DNA of 64,000 bases from Tolypothrix sp. PCC 7712 (GTDB taxonomy: Bacteria > Cyanobacteriota > Cyanobacteriia > Cyanobacteriales > Nostocaceae), in NCBI RefSeq assembly GCF_025860405.1, contig NZ_CP063785.1:5395390-5459389 (forward strand), in the 5' to 3' direction. Of the stretch, positions 43,012 through 52,251 are shown piece after piece. Positions within the stretch are counted from its first letter, which is position 1. Each line of letters begins with the position of its first letter. A program made the translations under genes and the position numbers. Under the pieces are notes generated by a model. The model did not search any database, was not told where the DNA came from, and worked only from the letters and a program-made list of their open reading frames with translations.

Positions 43012-44648
43012 GATACTGAAGCTGTAGTTTGAGTTGTTAATACTGGTGCTGTCGTAGTCTCATCTTTAATCCAATCCCGTCTTACCCACAGCTTATCTAA
43101 ACCGCCAGTAGCTTGATAATAACGCTGATTGGGATCGGTTTCGGGATAATCTATGCGAATATGTTCGCTGCGGCTTTCTGTGCGATGTAAAGCGCTAAAA
43201 TATCCCCATCTTGCTACAGCCGTCAGCGCAGCAGCTCGTCGAGAAAATTCGATATCGCGCACAGTATCTTGTTTTGGATTCCCTTGTACTTGCTGCCACA
43301 ATGTTTCTAATTTGGCGAGAGAATCCAGAAGTTTCTGCTCAGAACGCAAATAATTCTTCTCTAAGGGGAATACCTCCGCTTGAACACCGCGCACGATCGC
43401 CTGACTATCGAATGTTTCAGAGGTGGAGGATTGGGAACGCATTCCCGCTTGTCCAGTAGGATACACAACTCTTTCATGAGCGTGATCGCCTAAACTTTTT
43501 GCAAAGGCGGCTGCACCTTCTCCCGCCCATTGTCCTGTAGAGATTGCCCAAGCAGCATTAGGGCCACCACCCCCAGAAGCTAAACCGGCTAAAAATTCTC
43601 GTGATGCAGCATCACCTGCGGCGTATAGTCCAGGTACTTTTGTCCCGCAACTATCATTGATAATCCGAATTCCACCAGTACCCCGAACTGTACCTTCTAA
43701 AATCAGGGTTACAGGTACTCGTTCTGTATAGGGGTCAATACCAGCTTTTTTATAAGGTAAATAAGCGATGAAATGGGACTTCTCAATTACTGCTTTAACT
43801 TCAGGTGTGGCTCGATCCAAACGAGCATAAACAGGGCCTTTTAAGAGGGCATTGGGAAGGAATGCGGGATCGCGACGACCATTGATATAACCACCTAAAT
43901 CGTTACCTGCTTCATCGCTGTAACTAGCCCAGCCAAAAGGAACTCCCCTTGTAACTGTGGCATTAAAAGCTGTCGAGATAGCGTAGTGATTGGAGGCTTC
44001 CATACTGGAGAGTTCGCCGCCAGCTTCCACCGCCATCAATAGCCCATCACCTGTATTGGTATTGCAACCTAAAGCTTTACTCAAGTATGCACAACCGCCA
44101 TTTGCTAGAACTACTGCACCAGCGCGAACGGTATAGGTACGATTATTTTGTCGCTGTACGCCTCTAGCGCCAGCTACAGAGCCATCCTCAGCTAATAGCA
44201 GTTCTAAAGCGGGGCTTTGGTCAAGAATTTGCACGCCCACACGTAACAGGTGTTTGCGGAGTACTCGCATATATTCCGGGCCATAATAACTTTGGCGCAC
44301 GGATTCCCCATTTTCTTTAGGGAAACGATAACCCCAATCTTCCACTAAGGGCAAACTTAGCCAAGTTTTTTCAATGACACGTTCAATCCAACGTAAGTTA
44401 GCGAGGTTTTTTCCAATGCGGTAACGCTCGGATACAACTTTATCCCAATTTTCTGGAGAAGGGGCCATGATGCCATTACCGCTGGCTGCTGCTGCACCGC
44501 TTGTACCCAGAAAACCTTTATCTGCAATGATGACTTTCACACCTTGGGCGGCTGCTGCTGATGCGGCCCATGCTGCGGCGGGCCCCCCACCGATTACCAG
44601 TACATCGGCGGTTAGTTGGAGTTCTGTTTCGCTATCGACTGTGAGCAA
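43008..44648 (-). CDS. FAD-dependent oxidoreductase, fumarate-reductase/AprA-like
   Basis: 546 residues. The N-terminal dinucleotide-binding motif is VLVIGGGPAAAWAA (16-29). The FAD-dependent oxidoreductase 2 layout follows: a capping domain from about 230, GLYAAGDAA near 345, GGGGPNAAWAISTGQ, and a C-terminal helical domain rich in Arg, Leu and Trp. The start is a TTG at 44648, supported by AAGGAGG eight bases upstream. It overlaps the ferredoxin gene. The family includes succinate dehydrogenase, aspartate oxidase and adenylylsulfate reductase alpha subunits. The ferredoxin partner and sulfur genes nearby favour the last as nearest relative in logic, but the substrate is unproven. Confidence 0.78.
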   Translation of the reverse strand: MLTVDSETELQLTADVLVIGGGPAAAWAASAAAAQGVKVIIADKGFLGTSGAAAASGNGIMAPSPENWDKVVSERYRIGKNLANLRWIERVIEKTWLSLPLVEDWGYRFPKENGESVRQSYYGPEYMRVLRKHLLRVGVQILDQSPALELLLAEDGSVAGARGVQRQNNRTYTVRAGAVVLANGGCAYLSKALGCNTNTGDGLLMAVEAGGELSSMEASNHYAISTAFNATVTRGVPFGWASYSDEAGNDLGGYINGRRDPAFLPNALLKGPVYARLDRATPEVKAVIEKSHFIAYLPYKKAGIDPYTERVPVTLILEGTVRGTGGIRIINDSCGTKVPGLYAAGDAASREFLAGLASGGGGPNAAWAISTGQWAGEGAAAFAKSLGDHAHERVVYPTGQAGMRSQSSTSETFDSQAIVRGVQAEVFPLEKNYLRSEQKLLDSLAKLETLWQQVQGNPKQDTVRDIEFSRRAAALTAVARWGYFSALHRTESRSEHIRIDYPETDPNQRYYQATGGLDKLWVRRDWIKDETTTAPVLTTQTTASVS

Positions 44649-44841
44649 TTGTTTTTCCTCCTTGTTGGTATTTGCACCCTCTTTGGGGAATTCAAAATTA
44701 ATAACCCCGCAGATGAGTCTGGGGGGTTGAATTTATGTTGTTTGGTAGATTGCGACAGTTATTGATAAACATAAGATTTCAGATATTATGATATCCTAAT
44801 TATTAGGTTTTCAAAATTAAATATTGCAAATTAATCTCTTA

Positions 44842-44914
44842 TCTCTGTGTTCTCTGCGTCTCTGTGGTTAGATAAATTATTTTTAAACCGCAGAGAGCGC
44901 AGAGGCGCAGAGAA
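44842..44914. repeat. Long inverted repeat of the CTCTGCG-GCAGAG type
   Basis: CTCTGTGTTCTCTGCGTCTC...GGTT faces AACCGCAGAGAGCGCAGAGG..., about 27 bases per arm with a 16-base centre. This repeat type is widespread in Nostocales intergenic DNA. Confidence 0.7.
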
Positions 44915-45120
44915 AAAACATATTAGACCTCTTGCAAAAGTCCTAATTTTCGCGTTCTTCTTTGCGCCTTTGCGCCTACTCTGCGAGAACGGCTTCGCCG
45001 AATGCGTGAGCCTTTCAAATGATTAATCAACAACGCCAAAATATTTATGCAAGAAGTCTAATTTATGACTCACCTGGAAATGGGTGGTTTTAGAGAGGAA
45101 GAAGAGAAATCGTAAGTAAA

Positions 45121-45150
45121 GAGGCGATCGCAATATTTGGCGATCGCCTC
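45121..45150 (-). terminator. Terminator-type hairpin built from two HIP1 octamers, downstream of groL
   Basis: GAGGCGATCGC-loop-GCGATCGCCTC is an 11-base-pair perfect stem 50 bases after the groL stop, followed on the minus strand by TTTACTT. Likely the end of the groL transcript. Confidence 0.55.
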
Positions 45151-45199
45151 TGCAGATTGCAAAAGACCCAAAACCTATTGTTTTACAACCAATTCAGGA

Positions 45200-46840
45200 T
45201 TAGTAATCGAAATCGCCACCTAAGCCACCGCCACCGGGTGCAGCAGGTGCAGCATCCTTGGGTTCTGGCTTGTCAACGACAATGGCTTCGGTGGTTAATA
45301 CCATACCTGCAATTGACGCAGCATTCTGTACGGCGGAACGGGTTACTTTGGCGGGATCAACAATCCCAGCTTCAAACAAATCTACAAAGTCACCGGTGGT
45401 TGCATCATAACCAACGTTGAATTCTTTCTCTTTGACTCGTTCTGCAATTACTGCACCGTTTTGACCGGCATTTTCAGCAATCCTCTTTAAAGGTGCAGAC
45501 AGTGCGCGAGATACAATCAATGCGCCTGTTAATTCTTCATTCACTAGGTTAGACTTTGCCCATTCTTCTAAGCCAGGTGCTAGATGTGCCAATGTCGTAC
45601 CACCACCAGGAACGATACCCTCTTCCACAGCAGCTTTAGTGGCGTTGATCGCATCTTCCAGGCGTAGTTTACGGTCTTTGAGTTCTGTTTCTGTCGCAGC
45701 ACCTACCTTAACGACTGCAACCCCACCTGCCAGTTTTGCTAAACGTTCTTGCAGTTTTTCTTTATCGTAGGAAGATTCTGTTTCTTCAATTTGGCGGCGG
45801 ATTTGTTCTACCCGTGCTTTTACAGCTTGCTCGTTACCTTCAGCTACGAGGGTGGTGCTATCTTTGGTGATGGTGATGCGGCGGGCTTTACCGAGTTGGT
45901 CAATTTTAGTAGCATCTAGTCTTAGACCAGCATCTTCGGTAATTAACTGTCCGCCTGTGAGGATAGCAATGTCTTCTAAGATGGCTTTGCGGCGATCGCC
46001 AAATCCAGGTGCTTTGACAGCCGCTACATTTAACACGCCACGCAAACGGTTAACAACTAAGGTTGCTAAAGCTTCTTTTTCAATATCTTCGGCAATAATT
46101 ACCAAAGGACGACCAGCACGGGCTACTTGCTCAAGTACGGGTACGAGGTCTTGTACCAATGCGATTTTCTTATCGGTTAACAGCAAGAAAGGCTCATCGA
46201 ATACAGCTTCTAAGCGCTCGGCATCGGTGGCAAAATAGGGAGAAATATAACCCTTGTCGAAGTTCAAGCCTTCTGTAACTTCTAGTTCGGTAGTGACTGA
46301 CTTACCTTCTTCTAAGGAAATTACGCCTTCACGACCAACTTTATCTAAGGCTTCTGCAATTAAAGCACCTACAACTTCATCGTTACCGGCAGAGATTGCC
46401 GCAACTTGTGCGATCGCTTTAGAATCTTCCACAGGACGCGCGTGTTCTTTAATCTTGTCCACGAGAAAACCTGTGGCTTTGTCGATACCGCGTTTGATTT
46501 CGATGGCATTCGCACCAGCAGCTACGTTCCGCAAACCTTCTTTGACAATGGCGTGAGCCAATACAGTTGCAGTTGTAGTACCATCTCCAGCAGCATCGTT
46601 AGTTTTAGAAGCAGCTTGGCGAATTAGAGATACACCTGTGTTTTCCACGTGATCTTCTAATTCAATTTCTTTAGCGATGGTAACGCCATCATTCACGATT
46701 TGCGGCGCGCCAAATTTCTTTTCTAAAACAACGTTACGACCTTTGGGGCCAAGAGTAACTGCTACTGCTTCAGCGAGAATATCAATTCCTTTTTCCAAGG
46801 CACGACGAGCATTTTCGTTGTAAATGATGCGTTTAGCCAT
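45200..46840 (-). CDS. groL: Chaperonin GroEL (60 kDa), without adjacent groES
   Basis: 546 residues from MAKRIIYNE at 46840. Typical stations are present: VTLGPKGRNVVLEK (ATP site), DGVTIAKEIEL, AAGDGTTTATVLAHAI, VAAISAGND, VEEGIVPGGG and a C-terminus AAPGGGGLGGDFDY. It folds client proteins in an ATP-driven double ring. No groES lies upstream; instead there are 150 bases and then an IS701-type element. Cyanobacteria usually have a groESL operon and a second lone groEL, and this could be the lone copy or one separated from its partner by the IS. No CIRCE inverted repeat (TTAGCACTC-N9-GAGTGCTAA) is seen upstream; an AGAGAG sequence precedes the start. Confidence 0.93.
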   Translation of the reverse strand: MAKRIIYNENARRALEKGIDILAEAVAVTLGPKGRNVVLEKKFGAPQIVNDGVTIAKEIELEDHVENTGVSLIRQAASKTNDAAGDGTTTATVLAHAIVKEGLRNVAAGANAIEIKRGIDKATGFLVDKIKEHARPVEDSKAIAQVAAISAGNDEVVGALIAEALDKVGREGVISLEEGKSVTTELEVTEGLNFDKGYISPYFATDAERLEAVFDEPFLLLTDKKIALVQDLVPVLEQVARAGRPLVIIAEDIEKEALATLVVNRLRGVLNVAAVKAPGFGDRRKAILEDIAILTGGQLITEDAGLRLDATKIDQLGKARRITITKDSTTLVAEGNEQAVKARVEQIRRQIEETESSYDKEKLQERLAKLAGGVAVVKVGAATETELKDRKLRLEDAINATKAAVEEGIVPGGGTTLAHLAPGLEEWAKSNLVNEELTGALIVSRALSAPLKRIAENAGQNGAVIAERVKEKEFNVGYDATTGDFVDLFEAGIVDPAKVTRSAVQNAASIAGMVLTTEAIVVDKPEPKDAAPAAPGGGGLGGDFDY

Positions 46841-46993
46841 AGTGATGCAAGTTCTCTCTAAATATTGTGTAAGTGAATCAATTTTGTTGACTGTTGATGG
46901 TTGACTGTTAACTGTCAACAAGAATAATGTGCAAATGTTTAAACGGATAACTAATACCAATTCTCCAAAATTCAGTAACAGATGCCAACTTAG

Positions 46994-48382
46994 CCCTGTT
47001 TTGTCACTCTGGCAGTAGTATAATAAGGTAAAAATGCTAGAACCAAGACACAGAGCATGGTACAGCCCCGTCCAGCCGCACCAACAGTCAAATTTGTGGA
47101 CGAATATTGCCAGTGGTATAAAAGTCTGTTTCCAGATGTTAGGAGTTTCGAGGCTTTTAAATATCTCCATGTAGGCTGCATTTCTGATCTAAAACGTAAA
47201 ACATTGCCAGAAATAGCAAAAATCGTAGGATTAGATAACCAGCAAGGGTTGCATCATTTTCTAACTACATCACCTTGGGATATAGAAAAGTTAAGAACCT
47301 TAAGGTTAGAGTTAATTTTACAAGTGCTAAAAGGTAGACCAATCATTTTAATTATTGATGAGACAGGGGATAAAAAGAAAGGGAGCAAGACAGATTATGT
47401 GAAACGGCAGTATATAGGAAATTTGGGAAAAACAGATAATGGAATTGTGGCAGTGACAGTATATGGTGTTTTCTGTGGGATGACATTTCCATTACTGTTT
47501 GAAGTGTATAAACCCAGGGAAAGATTACAGGCAGGAGATAAGTACCGCACTAAACCAGAAATAGCAGCAATACTGATAAAAAAGCTACAATCAATGGGTT
47601 TTAAATTCAACTTAGTACTTGCAGATAGCTTATATGGAGAGAGTGGTAAGAATTTCATATCTGTATTAGATGAACTAAACTTGAACTATATAGTAGCGAT
47701 TCGGTCAAATCATTATGTAGAAATACTTCCACGACAACATATTCAATATTTAAAGTGGCAGAAGTTTCAAAGGGTATTCTCTGACTTGAGTCGGGAAAAT
47801 CGATTTATTAGAGAAATTATTCCGGGAAAACGTGGAGAACTTAGATATTGGCAAATTACTACAGATCCAGAAAATTTGCCTGATAACACTACTTGGTATG
47901 TGATGAGTAAATATCCAGACATTACGCCAAGAGAAGTTGGAAATTTTTACGGTTTAAGAACTTGGGTCGAGTACGGGTTAAAACAAAGTAAGAATGAATT
48001 AGGTTGGTCAGATTTTCGCCTGACTCACTACCCAGATATTGAGCGATGGTGGGAAATTATTTGCAGTGCTTATTTAATGGTTAGTCTGCATTCGGAGCAA
48101 CTGTTTCAGTCTCCATCACAACGAGAGTCAAAATTTGTTTCACATCCTTGGTGGGATAATGGAAATGGCTGGAAGAACATTCTTAACAATCTTCGTTTGA
48201 TTATTCAACCTTTTACTTTATTTAATCTGATATATCCCTGGTTAACGGTTTTTCCTATTCCTCAATTAGCTTTGGGTTTTTTTAAACTTCAATCTATTAT
48301 TTATAGCCTCACCAGTTCAATTTTTATATCCCTGATTCACCCTGATTTCTACTTTTCCTCTGCCTAGAGTGACAAAAGAGGG
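46994..48382 (+). mobile_element. IS701-type insertion sequence
   Basis: The left end CCCTGTTTTGTCACTCTGGCAG and the right end, read inverted as CCCTCTTTTGTCACTCTAGG, are imperfect inverted repeats of about 18-22 bases around one transposase gene. The flanks (TTAG on the left, ATAA on the right) do not match, so one side may have been lost by a deletion after insertion. A remnant of a second copy lies at 36993-37101. Confidence 0.8.
47057..48367 (+). CDS. Transposase, IS701-like
   Basis: 436 residues, apparently intact. The first Asp is in ILIIDETGDKKKG (near 100), the second in LVLADSLYGESG (near 192), and the acidic C-terminal residue in VEYGLKQSKNELGWSDFRLT (near 308). The C-terminus runs through the terminal repeat (IHPDFYFSSA), as is common in this group. 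The first codons lie 60 bases inside the left end. Confidence 0.85.
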   Translation: MVQPRPAAPTVKFVDEYCQWYKSLFPDVRSFEAFKYLHVGCISDLKRKTLPEIAKIVGLDNQQGLHHFLTTSPWDIEKLRTLRLELILQVLKGRPIILIIDETGDKKKGSKTDYVKRQYIGNLGKTDNGIVAVTVYGVFCGMTFPLLFEVYKPRERLQAGDKYRTKPEIAAILIKKLQSMGFKFNLVLADSLYGESGKNFISVLDELNLNYIVAIRSNHYVEILPRQHIQYLKWQKFQRVFSDLSRENRFIREIIPGKRGELRYWQITTDPENLPDNTTWYVMSKYPDITPREVGNFYGLRTWVEYGLKQSKNELGWSDFRLTHYPDIERWWEIICSAYLMVSLHSEQLFQSPSQRESKFVSHPWWDNGNGWKNILNNLRLIIQPFTLFNLIYPWLTVFPIPQLALGFFKLQSIIYSLTSSIFISLIHPDFYFSSA

Positions 48383-49012
48383 ATAAGCGCCATTGAGTTT
48401 CCACGAAGACTTACCCTCAAATGAGAAGTTCTCGTTATCACCCCATAAACGTTGCAGCACTTCGATAAACTCAGCTGCAAGTTCATAACGATGATCATGC
48501 TCAATCCGATTCCAACCAAACATTTCATGTTCAACAGCGCGGTGTCCAGTCACCACGTTAATACCCCAGCGCCCCCCTGATATATGGTCTAATGTTGCGC
48601 CATATTTAGCTAAGTGCAAAGGATGAATCGGCCCGTACAATATATGAATGGTGGAGATGAGCATAATCTTTTGTGTCACGCTGGTGAGTGCAGCTGTAGT
48701 CACAAAAGAATCCAGCGCTTGACCATTAAACACGCCACCATAGCCACCTTTAGGTAACCATTGTGACAGCGCAAATATTAAATCAAAGCCCAGCGCCTCG
48801 GTTTTTAGCACCAGATCCTTGTTGTATTCAAAGCTCCAGTCGGTAGTGCGTGGTAATGTAGAAGCACTCCAACCGCCTGCTTGGATGGGGAGAAATAACC
48901 CTAATAATATAGGCTGTTGCAACGCTTGGGAGAGCGGACTGTCGGGGAAATCTGTCGGAGCCAAAAAGCGATCGCTTCCGACAATCGAACCAGGATAATG
49001 GCTAAGAATCAT
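48383..49012 (-). pseudogene. LLM-class flavin monooxygenase (SfnG/RutA-like), C-terminus lost to an IS
   Basis: About 210 codons of a bacterial luciferase-like monooxygenase: LGLFLPIQAGGWSAS, an LDHISGGRWGINVVTGH block and EFIEVLQRLWG, ending SSWKLNGAY. The last is normally followed by about 150 more residues. At 48382 the frame enters the IS701-type element and stops 22 codons later. The missing part is not found on the other side of the IS. It is the third gene of an operon with the SsuD-like and GlcG-like genes. Members oxidise sulfones, sulfonates or pyrimidines with FMNH2; this copy is almost certainly inactive. Confidence 0.8.
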
Positions 49013-49032
49013 CGCTCAAATTGGGTAGATAA

Positions 49033-49467
49033 CTAATCTATTGGTTCTGCACCGATCGCACTTAACGCGGCTTTAGCGATCGCAATATCCTGCTCAACAG
49101 TACCACCGCCAACCCCAATGGCTCCTACATGAACACCACCAAAGCGAATAGGTAAACCTCCACCGAGATTTGTTAGCAAGTTACCAGAAGCTAGAGGTAA
49201 CGCCACAGCCAGATGATCGGCAAAGTTTCCTGTAGGGCGACGAATCGAAGCTGCTGTTTGGGCTTTGCGTTTGCTAGTCTCTACGCTGTGAGGCGGTGCG
49301 CCATCACCATGTGCAAAGGCTACCAAAGTTAAAAGTGAGTTGTAAACAGCTATCGATACATTAGCGCCTAGATTTTGGCTTTCTTTTAAACCTGCTTTGA
49401 CTGCGGCTAATGCGGTATCAGCTGTAATTAATTCAACAGTTCTCGTAGATGTAGATGTTTGTACCAT
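49033..49467 (-). CDS. GlcG/HbpS family protein
   Basis: 144 residues. The sequence follows the GlcG/HbpS fold: SIAVYNSLLTLVAFAHGDGA, KRKAQTAAS, LPIRFGGVHVGAIGVGGGTVEQDIAIAKAAL. The family binds small ligands (haem in HbpS) or accompanies oxidation pathways; no enzyme activity is established. It starts five bases after the SsuD-like gene and 20 bases before the truncated LLM gene, so it belongs to that operon. It opens with MVQTS, like the aldolase-type protein at 50718, perhaps an echo of shared leader DNA. Confidence 0.78.
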   Translation of the reverse strand: MVQTSTSTRTVELITADTALAAVKAGLKESQNLGANVSIAVYNSLLTLVAFAHGDGAPPHSVETSKRKAQTAASIRRPTGNFADHLAVALPLASGNLLTNLGGGLPIRFGGVHVGAIGVGGGTVEQDIAIAKAALSAIGAEPID

Positions 49468-49472
49468 AATTG

Positions 49473-50573
49473 TTATCTCCCAACTGCAACAGCTTGGCGT
49501 TCTCGTTTTGCTACTTCTGCACGTACTAGCGGTATGACTTCTCGCCCGTAATCAATAGCATCTTGTAGCGGATCGAAGCCCCGGATTAACAGAGTAGTGA
49601 CACCTGCGTCATAGTAATCAACTAAAGCCTCTGCAACTTGTTCTGGTGTTCCTACTAGGGCAGTTGTGTTACCTGCCGCACCAGTAGCAGCCGCGATCGG
49701 TGTCCATAAACGCTTATCGTAAATCTCGCTTTTAGCTGCAAAATCCAATAACCTTTGCGAACCTACCGCCTGTGGTCTAGCTGGGGGCGCGACTTTTGCA
49801 CCTCCCCGTTGTTCTTGAATCCGCCCTAAAATATTTCTGGCTTTTTCCCAAGCCTGTTCTTCTGTGACACCCAAAATAGGACGCAGAGATACACTAAAGC
49901 GGATAGAGCGATCGGGAGGTAAAGCAGCCTTAACTTGAGCAATTCGTTCTTTAACTGCCGCTATTGGCTCACCCCACAATGCATAAACGTTACTATGCTT
50001 GGCTCCTACTTCTACTGCTGCGCCAGATGCGCCGCCAAAGTAAAGGGGAATATGAGGCTTTTGCAGTGGTTTAATGGCAGAGAAAGCATCTTTAACACGA
50101 TAAAATTCTCCCTCGTAATCGAAGGGTGTATCGCTTGTCCAGACACGACGAACAATTTCTAAATACTCATCTGTACGGCGATAGCGGTTGTCATGGTCGA
50201 GCCAGTCACCATCTCTTTGCTGGTCTGCATCACTACCACCAGTGATAATATGCACTGCAATCCGACCATTGGTGAAATGGTCGAGGGTAGCTGCTTTGCG
50301 TGCTGCTAAAGTTGGTGCGACAAAACCTGGGCGATGAGCAATCAAAAAGCCTAAGCGCTCTGTAAATGCAGCTGCATGGGTTGCAACGGTAAAACCATCA
50401 GGGCTACTAGAGCTATAGCCGATTAGTACTTTATCAAAATCCCCTTTTTCATGGGCTTGGGCAAACTCACGCACATAAGCGGGGTCAATAATATCATCCG
50501 CCAAGCTACCTGGCACACTATTTAACTCCGAAGCAGGTTTGGTGCGGATTAAGCCGATAAACTCAACTGGCAT
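49473..50573 (-). CDS. ssuD: Alkanesulfonate monooxygenase-like flavoprotein (SsuD family)
   Basis: 366 residues of the LLM flavin-dependent family: EFAQAHEKGDFDKVLIGYSSSSPDG, FLIAHRPGFVAPTLAARKAATLDHFTNGRIAVHIITGG, the DHDNRYRRTDEYLEIVRRVW block and IPLYFGGASGAAVEVGA. This pattern matches SsuD-type enzymes, which use FMNH2 and O2 to release sulfite from alkanesulfonates. No ssuE reductase is visible here; it may lie elsewhere. First gene of an operon with GlcG-like and LLM genes. The specific substrate is not readable from sequence. Confidence 0.8.
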   Translation of the reverse strand: MPVEFIGLIRTKPASELNSVPGSLADDIIDPAYVREFAQAHEKGDFDKVLIGYSSSSPDGFTVATHAAAFTERLGFLIAHRPGFVAPTLAARKAATLDHFTNGRIAVHIITGGSDADQQRDGDWLDHDNRYRRTDEYLEIVRRVWTSDTPFDYEGEFYRVKDAFSAIKPLQKPHIPLYFGGASGAAVEVGAKHSNVYALWGEPIAAVKERIAQVKAALPPDRSIRFSVSLRPILGVTEEQAWEKARNILGRIQEQRGGAKVAPPARPQAVGSQRLLDFAAKSEIYDKRLWTPIAAATGAAGNTTALVGTPEQVAEALVDYYDAGVTTLLIRGFDPLQDAIDYGREVIPLVRAEVAKRERQAVAVGR

Positions 50574-50639
50574 GATACATTCTCCTGAACACTACCCTGT
50601 TTCCCGTTTCCTTTTAGACTATTTCAACCCTGATACATA

Positions 50640-50702
50640 TAGATTTCGCCCAAGGGCATGGCATTGCCATGCCCCTACCAGCGTCTTTGTATGCATCATA
50701 AT
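50640..50702. repeat. Partial MITE-like repeat with GGCATGGCATTGCCATGCC core
   Basis: The palindrome GGGCATGGCATTGCCATGCCCC is shared with the elements at 54803-54900 and 61123-61221, but the outer arms are missing or changed here. Confidence 0.55.
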
Positions 50703-50717
50703 TAACGTGAAACGGTG

Positions 50718-51497
50718 TTACTCCAATAAGTCTGGTTGATCGCGGGTAATTTCATCCCATAAATATTGGAATGCGCGCCAACCTGCTTCGTGAGTGCCAT
50801 TACGTTGTTGAATACTCAAAGCGAGATCATGCTCAATAGGAATGGGTTTACCTACGGATTCGGCTAGCAATTGGGATTTAGTCGCATCTTCTAGCCGGAT
50901 GAACCACCAAGCCGCTTCATCTACAGTATGTCCTACGGTTAATAATCCATGATTGCGGAGGATTGCCGCTTTTTTATTACCTAATCCTTCAGCAATGCGT
51001 TTTCCTTCGCTGGTATCTAACACAATACCTTTGTAATCATCAAATAAAGCATGATCTTGGTAGAAAACCGCAGAATCTTGAGTAATCGGATCGATTAAGC
51101 GACCTAGTGCTGACCAAGTTTTACCATAGAAGGAATGAGCATGAGCCGCCGCCACTACATCTGGACGGGCTTCGTGAATTTGGGAGTGAATAGCATAAGC
51201 TGCTTGATTGAGTGCGCCGTTACCTTGAACAACTTCACCTTCAGCGTTCACCAAGATTAAGTCAGAAACGCGCACGCGGCTGAAATGAATCCCAAAAGGA
51301 TTTACCCAAAAATGATCGGTAAGTTCAGGATCGCGGGCTGTGATGTGTCCTCCTAATCCTTGAGCAAAACCTAAGCGGGCAAAAATCCGTAAAGCTGCTG
51401 CTAACCGTTCTTTGCGATGACGACGCTCTGTTTCTGTGGAGGTAAAGGTTGGTGGTTTAAGAAGAGTACCATTGCGGACGATGGAAGTTTGTACCAT
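50718..51497 (-). CDS. Class II aldolase/adducin family protein
   Basis: 259 residues. GFAQGLGGHITARDPE (near 43-58), AAHAHSFYGKTWSALG with the metal-binding His pair near 118-120, and ILRNHGLLTVGHTVDEAAWW (third His near 183) are the expected metal and substrate sites. Such enzymes cleave sugar phosphates or decarboxylate. In organosulfur loci they could act on carbon skeletons left after desulfonation. It leads the minus-strand gene group and faces the diiron gene across a 754-base control region. Start ATG at 51497. Confidence 0.82.
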   Translation of the reverse strand: MVQTSIVRNGTLLKPPTFTSTETERRHRKERLAAALRIFARLGFAQGLGGHITARDPELTDHFWVNPFGIHFSRVRVSDLILVNAEGEVVQGNGALNQAAYAIHSQIHEARPDVVAAAHAHSFYGKTWSALGRLIDPITQDSAVFYQDHALFDDYKGIVLDTSEGKRIAEGLGNKKAAILRNHGLLTVGHTVDEAAWWFIRLEDATKSQLLAESVGKPIPIEHDLALSIQQRNGTHEAGWRAFQYLWDEITRDQPDLLE

Positions 51498-51751
51498 GAT
51501 TCTCGATTCCTATGAATAGAAGATTATCTAAAATCAATACAGCCATAAAACAGCCTGATATATGAGGCGTAACAATTCAAATGACTGCATCGTCAAACTA
51601 TTGGCAGAATTATTTGATGAAATTTTTTAACAGACGCGATCGCACTGAATTAATAAAATCTTCCGGCTCATTACTATTTATCCAAAGTTAGGTAGGAAAT
51701 TATCTAGCACAGCAACTCTTTAAACTCGGTTAGCAACATTTTTTATTAAAC

Positions 51752-51777
51752 TACGGTAAGTCAGTCGAGCTACTGTA
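51752..51777. promoter_or_regulatory. Candidate operator TACGGT-N14-ACTGTA
   Basis: Inverted repeat with one mismatch. Same arm sequence and 14-base spacer as the site at 51881. Confidence 0.45.
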
Positions 51778-51880
51778 TTTTATGCAATATGAACCTACCA
51801 TAGTTCACCTCAAGAAGCAAGCTTAAGAATACTACCCCTTGTTTTTTATCGTCATGTATGCAAATCTCATATTTATAAAC

Positions 51881-51906
51881 TACGGTTTATTGGTCAATTT
51901 ACCGTA
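51881..51906. promoter_or_regulatory. Candidate operator TACGGT-N14-ACCGTA
   Basis: Perfect inverted repeat of the 6-base arms; extended symmetry TACGGTTTA/TTTACCGTA nearly complete. Also present in part upstream of other sulfur genes here. Confidence 0.5.
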
Positions 51907-52251
51907 TTTTGTGGCTTGAAAAACTCAAGATTAACTGTCACAGACTGGTTACCAAGGTTCTCAAAAACTTTGTCTAAGCCTAGCCATAAGAATTAAATTT
52001 CCAATTCCAGGAACTAGGCTCACCTTTTTCTTAAACCCTAGCTAATTATGAGCTAAAGACTATCCCACAGTTGCAGAAAATGTGTGGATAATCACAAATT
52101 TTAGATAGCGTAACACATCATTAAATTTTACGAACAGACAAAGAACAGACGCGAAATTACAACTGATAAATTCGCGTTACAAAAATTCAAGATTGGTAGA
52201 TTAATCGGCTCTGTTCCACATCAGTGAACAACTCACACACAGGAGCAAAAT

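Larger units (their letters stand above)
44649..45199. other. Gap with an inverted repeat and a HIP1 hairpin
   Basis: Holds the flavoprotein promoter region, an inverted repeat at 44842-44914 and the hairpin at 45121-45150. No gene seen. Confidence 0.5.
51498..52251. promoter_or_regulatory. Divergent control region with two candidate operators
   Basis: 754 bases without a gene between the aldolase-type gene (minus) and the diiron gene (plus). It contains TACGGT-N14-ACTGTA (51752-51777) and TACGGT-N14-ACCGTA (51881-51906), both inverted repeats with the same spacing. The rest is AT-rich. Confidence 0.55.

Noticed and set aside
45852..46627. Three plus-strand frames antisense to groL
   Set aside because: Shadows of a highly conserved chaperonin gene.
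46841..46993. CIRCE-type heat-shock operator upstream of groL
   Set aside because: No TTAGCACTC-N9-GAGTGCTAA pattern; the inverted GTTGAC/GTCAAC blocks there are tandem heptamer repeats also found elsewhere.
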